A stretch of 64,000 bases of DNA, from positions 98,748 to 162,747 of IMG/VR virus record IMGVR_UViG_3300043427_003220, one strand, 5' to 3'. A program made the position numbers and the translations under genes. Positions 25,473 to 34,894 of the stretch are shown here, piece after piece. The first letter of the stretch is position 1; every line of letters begins with the position of its first letter. Under the pieces are notes generated by a model, which was not told the origin of the DNA, ran no database searches, and was given only the letters and a program-made list of their open reading frames with translations. The stretch is from a virus.

Positions 25473-28400
25473 TTCCATTAGCGGAACAATTCTTTTTACA
25501 TCTGGAAAATGCTTTCCATTCCATAACTTAGGAATCATTAAAACCATAACAATTTTCTTTGTTTGTAGATGCTCTTTGTATTTGTCCACCGAAGAGCCAA
25601 ATACATTGATACCTGTAATCTTATCTGTGCCTGTATCCAAAGTAAAGCTCAAATAAGGATTGCCGTTCTTTGAAAGTTTTGTCTCGACGTTAGTAATAAT
25701 TCCAACAACTCCAGCTAAGATTCTTGGTTCGTTGCCATATGTAATGTATCTTCTAGCATTTTCAGAGGATTCAACTACTTTTGACCAAGACTCAATAATA
25801 TCCATACGAGGAGCTTTGATGCCACCCTCTGTGTTTTTAGCGTCTGTAGGCTTAAATTCAATTGGGCGAGTAAATAGAATATTGTCCTCGCTATCGCCCT
25901 CAATAAAACCAAATTTATCAATAATCATCTTCTGAATATCTTGGAGCATGGCTACGCTGTAAGAATAGATTGGGTTATTTTCAGCTCGCCACAAAGACAA
26001 GGTAAATTCATCTTCAATCATAGACAAGCTGACTGTTTGAGTTCTTTTAAGCTTTCCGCCCGTTGATTTAGAATTCATAGCATCACGAAGTTGAGTAGCA
26101 TGAATAATAATATCTTTTGGAGTGTCTGTTTGCGACGGCAAAATTTCTTTAAAAGCTCCGGCGTATAATAGGTTGATTACGGTTGTAGCCGTAAAACTAA
26201 TTGCGGCCTTGGCTTTTTTAGAATCAGCCAATGCCAATAAAAAACTGCCCCACTGATGGTCTGGGTTAGACATATCAACGTGTCCACGAATAAACTCGCC
26301 AACCGCTTTAGCGGCCTCAACGCCGACGCCCTTAATCATAGCTAATGGAGCGCGAATCTTGTCACCTTCAACAATCCATTCGTGAGAGTGGGAATGCAAA
26401 ACCGATGGCTGGAGAACATATTCGCGGCACTCAGACAAAAAGGCTAGAATCTTTTCTTCCTTGCCGCGATTGACTGTTAGCTTGCCAAGCCAATAATAAG
26501 CGGGGTAGTAACATTTAATCATTGCTTCAATATAAGCAATTACGCCGTAACTTGCGCTGTGGCTTTTGTTAAAGCTATAGCGGGCAGTTGCAACAACCGT
26601 ATCAACCAATCGTTGAGCTTGCTCCTCGTTCCAGCCTCTCTTTAGTGCTGCCTGCTTAAGGTCATCGCACAGGGCATCCATTAATTTTTTATCTTTTTTG
26701 CCCGTAGCGCGACGCCAATCATCAGCTTGTTGGTCATTTAAGCCCAATACAAGCTTGGCAATAGCCATAAGTTGCTCTTGATAAACAAGAACCCCATATG
26801 TTTCTGACAAAATTGGCTCTAACTCAGAATGGACATAATAAGGGTGTTTGCGATTGTTAGAACACTCAACATAATAATCAGCAGCAGTAAGAACGCTGCC
26901 ATCAGGAGCTGGAGCATCAAGAGCACCAGGGCGGCAGAGAGCAATAAGGGCTGCAAGGTCTTTGACATTTTTTGGAGGAGCTTTTTGAATGAAGGGGGCA
27001 ACCGCTCCTCCACTAATCTGGAAAATACCTGATATTTTGTTTTGATGAATAATATCGGCAAATACGCGCTCGTCGTGCTCAGGTTGTTTCCACTCAAACG
27101 AGACGCCCAAGTTTCTTTTAATTGCTTCAAATGAGTATGACAGGCTTTCAAGAGTTTTAACACCGAGAAAATCGAATTTAACGCCGCCAACATATTCGAC
27201 CCATTTCATTGTGTAGGCAGTTGCTAATTGGTCATTTACCTTTGTAATAGGAATAACATTTTGAATTGGCACTGGAGTAATGACAACGCCGCCGGCATGG
27301 ACGCCGCGAGCTTTAGGGATACCTGAACAAGCCAATACGACTTCCCAAATCTCTTTTTCTTCTTCAATATATTTCTTAAATCTTTCGGCAGCTTGCGTGC
27401 CGCTTTCTAAAAAACCTTGTACATGCTCGCTTGTGGATTCGTCTTCATATCCAAACAAAAAATGAAGGTCAGAAACACCCTGCGGCACAAAAGGCATATC
27501 GTCCAGCACATCTTCCGTTGATGAGCGTACCTTGCCAAACATCCACCGCTCGACTTCGCGGATAGTCAGCTTGAGGCGCATAGCCACATCCGTTGAAATA
27601 AGAGCCATCTTGTCTTGGTATTTAGCTTTGAGATAATCAAGGCAGACTTCGCGTACCGAAATATCTAAGTCAATATCAGGAAATGAGCCTCCTTTAACGC
27701 GGCCTTCGTTCAAGAAGCGCGAGAAGGGCAGCTTCCATTCAATGGGGTCAATAATTGAAATACCAATCAGGTAAAGCGCCAATGAACTACAACCAGAACC
27801 ACGGGGGTTGGCAAGGTAGCCACGCTCACGCATAGCGTTACAGACATCATGTACCGTAAAGATGTATGGTAAGAAATCATAACCAAGTTGTGTCAGTACG
27901 CGGATTTCCTCTTTAAGGCGGTCTGCATAGATGGCTGCTTTTTCTGGGTCTTTGGGGAAACGGCCATTCTCAACAATCAACTTCTTAAGATGTTGAACCG
28001 ATGACGACTCTGTCGATACGTTGTAAACAGACTCCATAGTCGGCAGCAGGTGCCGAGTCTTACTGGTTTCAAACTTATAATCTTTAAATTGCTCAAAAAT
28101 CTTGTATGAGTTATCAACCCATTCTTCTATGTCTCTCGACGTAATTTCAGGGAGTTGTTTTAGCAGTGCTTCTGCCCATACGTCTGGGCTTTCTAATGAA
28201 TAAGAGCAGCTAAACCGCCAGTTGTCGCCAAGGCGAACATCTTGTACAACTTTATGTTCTTTGACAGCAATATGAGCATCCTCTGAGATAACGATAGGGT
28301 CTTTGTACTTGCGAGCCATCATAATCATAAACTGATTAGTGGCTTTTTGAAGGTCAATAGGCAGGCCACACTCATCAAGGTCGTTTGGAACAAACATACC

Positions 28401-29051
28401 TGACTTAATAATTTCTTTTGATACTTTGTCGTATTCTGGCCTAATCCACTTTTGGTCTAGGATATGAGGCATAACTTCTACAAAGAAAGATTCAGGCCCA
28501 ACAATAGACCTAATCTTTTGATAAATTTGTTCTGCTAGCTCAGGGCTTCCAGACTTGAGGGCTTTAGAGACAGCCGAACCATAGCAGCCGCTGCCTAAGA
28601 CAATCTCGCTTCCAATCTCTTGCAGCTCTTCCCATGTAATCAATGGCTTCATGTCACCGTACTTGATTAAGGCGCGGTCATGAGCAATGGGAGTTAATGA
28701 AGAAAAGTATTCATACGCCTTTTGAGTTTTAAACAGGACTGTCATATGACAGGTGGCCGGCTCTTCTTTGCCATTTTTGTAAATCTTTGGCGGCTCCCAC
28801 GGAGACATAAGATATGCCTCGACTCCGTGAATAGGAGTGAGGCCAGCTTTCATTGATTCTTCATATAGTTCGGCCAAGCCGCCCATCTGGCCATGGTCAG
28901 TCAATGTTGCAGACTTGCGTCCCAACTCCTTTGAGCGTTTGACGAGAGCCTTAACTGAAGACCCTCCATCAAGAGATGCCTGAGCACTATGGCAGTGAAA
29001 GCACATGCACAGTGGGCGATACTTAGGCAATTTAGGAGTTAGGATTTCCAT
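25461..29051 (-). CDS. dnaE: DNA polymerase III alpha subunit (C-family)
   Basis: 1196 residues, the size of bacterial DnaE. The N-terminal PHP domain keeps its metal-site motifs (HCHS, TDHGQMGG, GVEAYL), so it could proofread. The catalytic palm has PDIDLDIS (about 457-464). Further family blocks include ARGVHAGGVVITP and GVLVYQEQLMAIAKL, and the C-terminus has an OB-fold region (VVGIITNVETKLSKNG). It replicates the phage genome. No sliding clamp or loader is in the window, so the host clamp or genes elsewhere must serve. Confidence 0.95.
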   Translation of the reverse strand: MEILTPKLPKYRPLCMCFHCHSAQASLDGGSSVKALVKRSKELGRKSATLTDHGQMGGLAELYEESMKAGLTPIHGVEAYLMSPWEPPKIYKNGKEEPATCHMTVLFKTQKAYEYFSSLTPIAHDRALIKYGDMKPLITWEELQEIGSEIVLGSGCYGSAVSKALKSGSPELAEQIYQKIRSIVGPESFFVEVMPHILDQKWIRPEYDKVSKEIIKSGMFVPNDLDECGLPIDLQKATNQFMIMMARKYKDPIVISEDAHIAVKEHKVVQDVRLGDNWRFSCSYSLESPDVWAEALLKQLPEITSRDIEEWVDNSYKIFEQFKDYKFETSKTRHLLPTMESVYNVSTESSSVQHLKKLIVENGRFPKDPEKAAIYADRLKEEIRVLTQLGYDFLPYIFTVHDVCNAMRERGYLANPRGSGCSSLALYLIGISIIDPIEWKLPFSRFLNEGRVKGGSFPDIDLDISVREVCLDYLKAKYQDKMALISTDVAMRLKLTIREVERWMFGKVRSSTEDVLDDMPFVPQGVSDLHFLFGYEDESTSEHVQGFLESGTQAAERFKKYIEEEKEIWEVVLACSGIPKARGVHAGGVVITPVPIQNVIPITKVNDQLATAYTMKWVEYVGGVKFDFLGVKTLESLSYSFEAIKRNLGVSFEWKQPEHDERVFADIIHQNKISGIFQISGGAVAPFIQKAPPKNVKDLAALIALCRPGALDAPAPDGSVLTAADYYVECSNNRKHPYYVHSELEPILSETYGVLVYQEQLMAIAKLVLGLNDQQADDWRRATGKKDKKLMDALCDDLKQAALKRGWNEEQAQRLVDTVVATARYSFNKSHSASYGVIAYIEAMIKCYYPAYYWLGKLTVNRGKEEKILAFLSECREYVLQPSVLHSHSHEWIVEGDKIRAPLAMIKGVGVEAAKAVGEFIRGHVDMSNPDHQWGSFLLALADSKKAKAAISFTATTVINLLYAGAFKEILPSQTDTPKDIIIHATQLRDAMNSKSTGGKLKRTQTVSLSMIEDEFTLSLWRAENNPIYSYSVAMLQDIQKMIIDKFGFIEGDSEDNILFTRPIEFKPTDAKNTEGGIKAPRMDIIESWSKVVESSENARRYITYGNEPRILAGVVGIITNVETKLSKNGNPYLSFTLDTGTDKITGINVFGSSVDKYKEHLQTKKIVMVLMIPKLWNGKHFPDVKRIVPLMELKL

Positions 29052-29054
29052 TGA

Positions 29055-29390
29055 TTACTCTTTATGACTGAGTTTTTGATGAATTCTGCTCATCTTGTCT
29101 GCAACTGACTCTTCTGCAATATCGGTGAGGAATTCAACAACCCTGTCCATATCATGCGCATGGTATGACATCAAGTGCATTGCAAGATTTTTTACTGCGT
29201 CTGAGCAGCTCAAAACCATTGCAACATCTTCCAACTGTTCGCCAGTCACTGGAAACGTAGTTTTAAGGCCAGCTTTCTCACTGACCAAGAAACCCTTTCC
29301 TTCATTATCAAGCTGGACGCTCAAAGGGGCATCAGCGGTTGGGCGCTTAACATCAAGGTGCGGCATCTTGTGCAAAGAAACTTTAGACAT
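29055..29390 (-). CDS. hypothetical protein, 111 aa
   Basis: GAGG precedes the ATG at 29390, which overlaps the end of the sbcC-like gene by 8 bases. An N-terminal beta part is followed by helices (EQLEDVAMVLSCSDAVKNLAMHLM). No known motif is seen. It lies between the polymerase and gp46 genes. Confidence 0.6.
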   Translation of the reverse strand: MSKVSLHKMPHLDVKRPTADAPLSVQLDNEGKGFLVSEKAGLKTTFPVTGEQLEDVAMVLSCSDAVKNLAMHLMSYHAHDMDRVVEFLTDIAEESVADKMSRIHQKLSHKE

Positions 29391-31554
29391 AAATCACCTC
29401 ATCAAAAAGGCCGTCATCTAGGCCATGTTCAACAATAATTACGAGCTTCTTGCTCGCTACACTGCGCAAACTCTCAATACAGTCGTTCTTTAGTTCAGTA
29501 TGCGCTCCTGCAAACGCTTCGTCAAGGAGAAGTATTGGACTGTTAAATAAGTCTGACAAAGCCAACTGAAACGCCAACATTGCTCTGTTTTGTTCACCTC
29601 CACTGAGTTGTTCAAGACTGTCATACTCAACCCCTTTATGAAAAACCGTTGTACTCATCTTGGCACGAACCGTATCGTCCTTATTCTGCTTCACGTTGTT
29701 CAGCGTAATTACTGTGCCTTGATTTGGAAACAGCAATTCGGTGTACGCCTTAGCGTGAGCGTTGATTGAGCTTAGAATGGCTGCGACAGATTGTGTCGCG
29801 GCAGCATCGCTTAGCTCTTTCAACTTTAGAGCTTTCTTCAGCTTGTTCTCTGCAGCCAATTGGCTTTTGAGCTTAGCTTCGTACTTGCCCTGAGCCTCCT
29901 TGGCTCTCTCAATACTCTTTTCGACATCTTGTTGCGCTTGCTTTAACTGTTTTTCATAAATTTCATCAATTTCAACTACTTGAAGCTTTTCTTTTAATTC
30001 GGCAACGTCCGTTGCACAATTGTCTAATTCTATTTGAGCTAGTGCCCATTCTTTATAAATAGCCTTGCCCTCTGCCATAAGGGCATTGAGTTTAGGTTGG
30101 TTGTCAGACAGAGAAGCCTTGGTCTTGGCTATGTTGTCTTCTAGTTTTTGAATCTCAGTTTCAAGGGATGACTTTGTGAAATTGTACATAGAGACAGAAA
30201 TTTCAATAACTTTGATTTTTTCTTGAAATTGATTGAGTTGTTCTTGAGTCTGAGCTGCTGGCAATGGTGCTGGCCCTAGCTCAGTTGTCTCTGCTTGCAA
30301 TCCTTTAAGCTCTCGGTGTAAATGAACTAAAGAAATGCGTTCAGCGTCAATTTTATTCTTAGTGGCTTTGACTGCATCTATTTCTTTTTTAATATCGACG
30401 AGAGAACTTCCTCTATGGTCGTGAGCTTTTATTAAATTATTATTAGAAAAAATAACAGACTGATTGCAATGTGGGCAGGGAAGTTCTTTAGAGCTAAGCT
30501 CAGCACGATATTTTTTTCCTTCTAATTCCTTGAGCTTATCTTCTTGCTCCCAAAACTCTGTACTAAGTTTATCTATAGTTTTTTCTATGTTTTTAATTTC
30601 ACCGTGTTTTTGCACAATATTTTGAATCTTTTGAAGCTTCTTGACCGTCTCCGTTGATTTTGCTAACCAGACAGTTTGTGCCTGAATTAGAGAATAGGCG
30701 GCTTTAATCTTTTCTGCGGTGTACTTTTCATCGGGAGGCTCTAACGAATTTAATTTGTCTTTTTGTTCAATCAAGTTTTTTGTATGTTCACTTAAAGCAT
30801 TCTCAAGATTGTTAATAACATTCTGTAGGTCGCGGGTTGCATCTTTAATATCTTCGAGCAATTTCTTCTTTTCGTTAAAGTTTTTCTCAGCGTCTTTGTA
30901 TTTTTGTTTAACAACGTCTGCGTCAGCAAATAAAAACAGGCGCTCAGCCGCTGTATAAACGGGCTTTTTCTGCTCACTAAGGCGAGCCTCGGCAGCTTCT
31001 TGAGCGGACTTAGCTGCTTGAGCTATCTCAGCAAGCAAAGTCAACTCAGATGCCTGAGTTTTGATTGTCCCCTCAATCTCCTTAATCATGACTGAGATTT
31101 TGGCTTTATGAATTTCTGGGTCGTCAGCTCCAAAGGCAATCTTCTGAACAAAGCGAAGCTGCTCTGCTGGACTAAACGACAGTAATGAACCCTTGAGCTT
31201 CTGTTTAATATAAGAGCAAGCCTGAAAAATGTCTGCGTTCATGCCCAGTGTCGTGTCAATAAAAGCCTGAGCAGCCTCATTCTCATACTGATTGGACTCG
31301 ATAAGCAGCCTATTAGGCGAGTTCTGCCGCAAAACGGGCATGTCTTTGAATGTGATGTTTACAATAGGCTTCTTGCTGCCAGTCAAAGGTTTTACACCCT
31401 TGGCAACAGCTTCTCCGTATAGACCCCAAGAGATAGCATCAAGGAATGTAGACTTGCCAGCACCTGAGTCGCCGGCAATACGAACAAGGCCCGTATTAGG
31501 CAATTCAATCTCTTTGTCTTCAATAGACCGAAAGTTTTGAATCTTAATTTTCAT
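29383..31554 (-). CDS. SbcC/gp46-like recombination ATPase
   Basis: 723 residues with SMC/Rad50 architecture: N-terminal Walker A GDSGAGKST, long coiled coils broken by a zinc hook CPHC near residue 360, then the ABC signature LSGGEQNRAML, Walker B ILLLDEAFAG and an H-loop IIVEHG. With the SbcD homologue it forms the nuclease that resects ends for recombination and may degrade host DNA. Start and stop overlap both neighbours. Confidence 0.92.
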   Translation of the reverse strand: MKIKIQNFRSIEDKEIELPNTGLVRIAGDSGAGKSTFLDAISWGLYGEAVAKGVKPLTGSKKPIVNITFKDMPVLRQNSPNRLLIESNQYENEAAQAFIDTTLGMNADIFQACSYIKQKLKGSLLSFSPAEQLRFVQKIAFGADDPEIHKAKISVMIKEIEGTIKTQASELTLLAEIAQAAKSAQEAAEARLSEQKKPVYTAAERLFLFADADVVKQKYKDAEKNFNEKKKLLEDIKDATRDLQNVINNLENALSEHTKNLIEQKDKLNSLEPPDEKYTAEKIKAAYSLIQAQTVWLAKSTETVKKLQKIQNIVQKHGEIKNIEKTIDKLSTEFWEQEDKLKELEGKKYRAELSSKELPCPHCNQSVIFSNNNLIKAHDHRGSSLVDIKKEIDAVKATKNKIDAERISLVHLHRELKGLQAETTELGPAPLPAAQTQEQLNQFQEKIKVIEISVSMYNFTKSSLETEIQKLEDNIAKTKASLSDNQPKLNALMAEGKAIYKEWALAQIELDNCATDVAELKEKLQVVEIDEIYEKQLKQAQQDVEKSIERAKEAQGKYEAKLKSQLAAENKLKKALKLKELSDAAATQSVAAILSSINAHAKAYTELLFPNQGTVITLNNVKQNKDDTVRAKMSTTVFHKGVEYDSLEQLSGGEQNRAMLAFQLALSDLFNSPILLLDEAFAGAHTELKNDCIESLRSVASKKLVIIVEHGLDDGLFDEVIYV

Positions 31555-32177
31555 TGTTTTTTTTCTTTAATATAAGTTTCTAAAATAAATTGTTTTTTGC
31601 TGCTTTTATTACGAACTATAGGATATAGCCAAATAGTTTTTGGTAAACCTGTTTTTAAAACAGCCTCTCCTGTCTTAAGAGCATCTCTCATTTTGTAACT
31701 ATAATCTCTATCAATTGTGATAGACCTTGGATGATAAGTTTTTCCATTCCATTCTACAAATTTTGTAGGCGTTGTCGTTCCTATTTTTTTAAAATTAGCT
31801 GCTTTATAAATTGTTCCGCTGTGTCCTACGGTCGCATCGCTGTACGATAGTACATTTTCATAATCTGAATTAAATTTAACCCACTGAATAATTTGACCTA
31901 AAAACCAACTTTCACTATTAACAGGGGCGCTATCTAAACAAGCCATTCTACGAATGTCTATACAATTTTTGTATTTTTTTTCATGTCTGGGTTTTCCTAA
32001 TACGCTACCGCCGACTAATTTATCATCTATAAACATAGCAAAACACACGCTAATTCCGCCGCCCATGTGAGCTTTTTTATAATGAAAATTTTGAAAAATT
32101 TCTCGGATATCAGCAAATCTGCAAATTTTTATTTTGCATCTTTTTTTATCTAATCTTTCCCTTGTATCGTTTGACAT
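31551..32177 (-). CDS. Mom-like DNA modification protein (GNAT fold)
   Basis: The ATG at 32177 has GAGG five bases upstream; 208 residues. The pattern VGGSVLGKPRHE, IRRMACLDSAPVNSESWFLG and LSYSDATVGHSGTIYKAANF matches the Mom protein family of phage Mu and relatives. Mom is a GNAT-like enzyme that converts adenine to N6-(methylcarbamoyl)adenine and so protects DNA from restriction. The gene is wedged between the sbcC and sbcD homologues and overlaps both coding neighbours or their stops, so the set is co-transcribed. Identification is by motif, not by search. Confidence 0.75.
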   Translation of the reverse strand: MSNDTRERLDKKRCKIKICRFADIREIFQNFHYKKAHMGGGISVCFAMFIDDKLVGGSVLGKPRHEKKYKNCIDIRRMACLDSAPVNSESWFLGQIIQWVKFNSDYENVLSYSDATVGHSGTIYKAANFKKIGTTTPTKFVEWNGKTYHPRSITIDRDYSYKMRDALKTGEAVLKTGLPKTIWLYPIVRNKSSKKQFILETYIKEKKQ

Positions 32178-32184
32178 GCTATCC

Positions 32185-33156
32185 TCAAGCAAGAGCTTCG
32201 TTAAAAATGCTCATCAACTCTGTATCGTCACTTCCTACCATTTCCTTTAGGAGTTCCAAATAGGTTTTTTTGACAATGGTCGCATTTAAGGAAAGTTCGT
32301 TTTCAGTTGGACATAATACAATTTTGACATTTTTTTGTGCGAGTTCTGAATATCCTTTTGTTTTTTTAAATGCAGACAGGGCAGACGCCTCTCCTTCCAG
32401 CATAAGGCGCAGATGAGTATTTTCTGGAACTTTAAACTTTTTAACTTGGTCAAGAGTCAACTTAACAGTCAGCTTTTTGGGCATACCAAGGTCAATTCGG
32501 GTGTGCTTTACAGATTCACCGAATTCAAACAGACTCAGGCCCTTCTCATCAGTTTCGGCAAAGGTCGTCATGTAGGGAGTGCCAACATAACAAATGTTCT
32601 TTTCTAGCCACTGATGCTCATGAATATGGCCACTAATGACTAGGGGGAAGTCTTCTGGCCATTTGTCGCCATGTTCCATCTTGATGCCGTTTAGCTCAAC
32701 TCCGTAAAAGTCTTGATGGCAAAAAATAGCCTTTGCGCTCTTCCAGCCTTCACACGTATCAAGTGCCTCTACAAACCTTCCTGCAGGCACGTAGGGCATC
32801 AAAATTAAACCATAGTGGCTAACTACTCTATCTACAATCTTGACGCGGTCTAGGCCGCCAAATGCCTTTAAAAAATGGTTGTCTGACAAAAACTGAGAGT
32901 TGTTGATGTAGTCATGGTTTCCTACAAGAACATATACCGTACAGATTGAGCCAATTTCCTTTAAGAGTTTTAGGACTTGATTAAATGGTTGAACGTAGGT
33001 TGTTCCGTGATTGTGGAGCAAGTCTCCCATAAAAACGACAATATCGGGAGAGGACTCCCAAACTTTTTCTTTTAGCTTTTCGATTAGTAAGTCATTTTCT
33101 ACAATAGATGAATGTCTAAAGTGAATATCCCCAACACATAAAATTCTTAAATCCAT
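32185..33156 (-). CDS. SbcD/gp47-like (Mre11-type) nuclease
   Basis: 323 residues with all calcineurin-like phosphoesterase blocks: GDIHFRH, FMGDLLHNHG, LVGNHDY, FCHQDF and SGHIHEHQ. It pairs with the SbcC-like ATPase downstream as a double-strand-end exo/endonuclease. GGGG lies four bases before the ATG. The Mom-like gene separates the pair. Confidence 0.92.
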   Translation of the reverse strand: MDLRILCVGDIHFRHSSIVENDLLIEKLKEKVWESSPDIVVFMGDLLHNHGTTYVQPFNQVLKLLKEIGSICTVYVLVGNHDYINNSQFLSDNHFLKAFGGLDRVKIVDRVVSHYGLILMPYVPAGRFVEALDTCEGWKSAKAIFCHQDFYGVELNGIKMEHGDKWPEDFPLVISGHIHEHQWLEKNICYVGTPYMTTFAETDEKGLSLFEFGESVKHTRIDLGMPKKLTVKLTLDQVKKFKVPENTHLRLMLEGEASALSAFKKTKGYSELAQKNVKIVLCPTENELSLNATIVKKTYLELLKEMVGSDDTELMSIFNEALA

Positions 33157-33165
33157 AAATCCCCC

Positions 33166-34584
33166 TCATTTTGTCCACTTCCCATCAATAGAAATGACAA
33201 TCTGAAATAATCCACCCTTATACAATAAAACACTTGCATTTAACCAGCTCGATGCGCCGCTGTTGTAAGATAATCTCAACTTTGTTGATGTTCCTGCTAC
33301 AACCCATCTATGTACAATCTCTGGTGTATGTGTATGGCCGCTGATTCCTTTACCGTATGTCTTTTCCAGTGCAGCAGGGCTACCTCGACTTCCATTAGAT
33401 GCCCTATCTCCATGTACTGCCAAATTAAACCCTTCTACAACATAGTCGTCATTTCTGTCAAGCCAGTTGTAGTTCTTGTCTGGGTCGATAGCATCGCGCA
33501 AAATATTGTCAGAACCTTTAATCCTGAGATTCATCAGTTCGTGAGCAAGAGCATAGTTTACATGGTCTGTAAGATAGCGACCTTCATCTAGGTATCGTAC
33601 AAGGTGGTCTGGAGCGTGGTTTGACGCTACGATGTTTAGCTCGCCATCGCTGGGCATCTTACCCTTAATTTCTGCAAGCTTTTTGCCGACAATTAAAAGT
33701 TCTTTTTCCAAGGTAGAGAGTTCATGAGGGCGATTAAGGCGGTCAATTGGCTTGTGCTCCAAGTGATGGCTAATAGACACGCCATCCATAATGTCGTGCA
33801 GAAATACTCTCTTTGGTTTGGTTGCGGCAAAGACTTCGTACCAAGCCTGCATCGTCTTATGGCAATCAAAGCCAGCATGTAAATCACCCATGACAAACGC
33901 TTCTGCTCTTTCTTCTGCAGCAGAACCATCTGGAAAGTGTCTTTTACCGTAAACAACCATCGAGCCATCAACGTCTGCCTGTACTTGAGTCAAATGAAAC
34001 TGGCTCTTGTCGAGAGTGACAAACAATCCGCCTACAACATGGTCTTGAGTCGAAATGCGACCGAGACGGTTTTTTTGATAATCAGGAAGAGTAATGGCAC
34101 CTGTTGAGTGCAGCATACGAGGATGCAATCCGTTGCCGCTGGGAAGAATCTTCATATGTTGTCTTGGAGAAGCAACAAGAACAGAATAACGCTTGTCTCC
34201 ATCAACGCCATAACGAGTAAGACCAGTCAAAGGTAATACTTGTTGTGGGTTAACTTGAACGTCTAGTGCTTTTAAATTACTATTAAAAACATACTCAACA
34301 AATGCTTTGCCTTCTTTATGTAGCTTTTCTATTTCTGGTGCATAGATATGGTCTTGTGGCTCTAAGCTGCGTTTATGACCGCGCATTAGAAGAACGATTA
34401 GTTTTGCTTTCTTTTGTTCACAAAACTTTTCGACTGTAGATAAGAACTTTTTATCTACGGGGGCGCCTGCAACCGCTGCAGTAATAAAATATCGACCATA
34501 TAAAGATTCATTGAATTTGCGAGATTTTTCGGCCTTTTCTCGCGTCAAACCCTCGACGGGTTTTTTCTTTTTAGACGTAGCCAT
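33166..34584 (-). CDS. metallophosphoesterase with N-terminal extension
   Basis: The ATG at 34584 has GAGG eight bases upstream; 472 residues. The C-terminal half holds a calcineurin-like metal site: VMGDLHAGFD, FLHDIMDG, SNHAPDHL, LAVHGDRASNGSRG and ISGHTHTPE. The first 215 residues form a separate, unrecognised domain. It may be a nuclease or phosphatase used against host DNA or RNA. It is distinct from the SbcD homologue next to it. Confidence 0.8.
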   Translation of the reverse strand: MATSKKKKPVEGLTREKAEKSRKFNESLYGRYFITAAVAGAPVDKKFLSTVEKFCEQKKAKLIVLLMRGHKRSLEPQDHIYAPEIEKLHKEGKAFVEYVFNSNLKALDVQVNPQQVLPLTGLTRYGVDGDKRYSVLVASPRQHMKILPSGNGLHPRMLHSTGAITLPDYQKNRLGRISTQDHVVGGLFVTLDKSQFHLTQVQADVDGSMVVYGKRHFPDGSAAEERAEAFVMGDLHAGFDCHKTMQAWYEVFAATKPKRVFLHDIMDGVSISHHLEHKPIDRLNRPHELSTLEKELLIVGKKLAEIKGKMPSDGELNIVASNHAPDHLVRYLDEGRYLTDHVNYALAHELMNLRIKGSDNILRDAIDPDKNYNWLDRNDDYVVEGFNLAVHGDRASNGSRGSPAALEKTYGKGISGHTHTPEIVHRWVVAGTSTKLRLSYNSGASSWLNASVLLYKGGLFQIVISIDGKWTK

Positions 34585-34611
34585 TAACATCACCTCAACA
34601 TAATTTTAAAC

Positions 34612-34893
34612 TTAGAGCTTCTTAAGTCCGTCCTGAAATCTTTCAGCGGCTTTTTCTTTCTCTTTCCGCTTCATATCTTCATTATTCCACTTAATCCTCT
34701 CCGGCATCGAGTCATAATACGTATGCCGATTTGAGTACAAATCCGTTGTACCCGCTGTATGAGCAGTATCTACAGCCTTTTGTTCAAGTTCGCAAGAGTT
34801 TTCTTTACAAGTAGAAGTAAAACCGTTGACTTCATCATCAAACAGTTCTACTTCTTTTTTACATTTTTTACAAATGTATAATCTTAACGGCAC
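34612..34893 (-). CDS. small zinc-ribbon protein
   Basis: 93 residues from a GTG with GGAGA nine bases upstream. Cys pairs CKKC near the start and CKENSC about 20 residues later form a likely zinc ribbon similar to FmdB-type regulators; the rest is charged and helical. It follows the chaperonin gene after one base. It is not a GroES homologue. Role unknown. Confidence 0.65.
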   Translation of the reverse strand: MPLRLYICKKCKKEVELFDDEVNGFTSTCKENSCELEQKAVDTAHTAGTTDLYSNRHTYYDSMPERIKWNNEDMKRKEKEKAAERFQDGLKKL

Positions 34894-34894
34894 T

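Noticed and set aside
34612-34893. GroES co-chaperonin next to groEL
   Set aside because: The protein is a Cys-pair zinc ribbon with a charged helix and shows no GroES mobile-loop or beta-barrel pattern.
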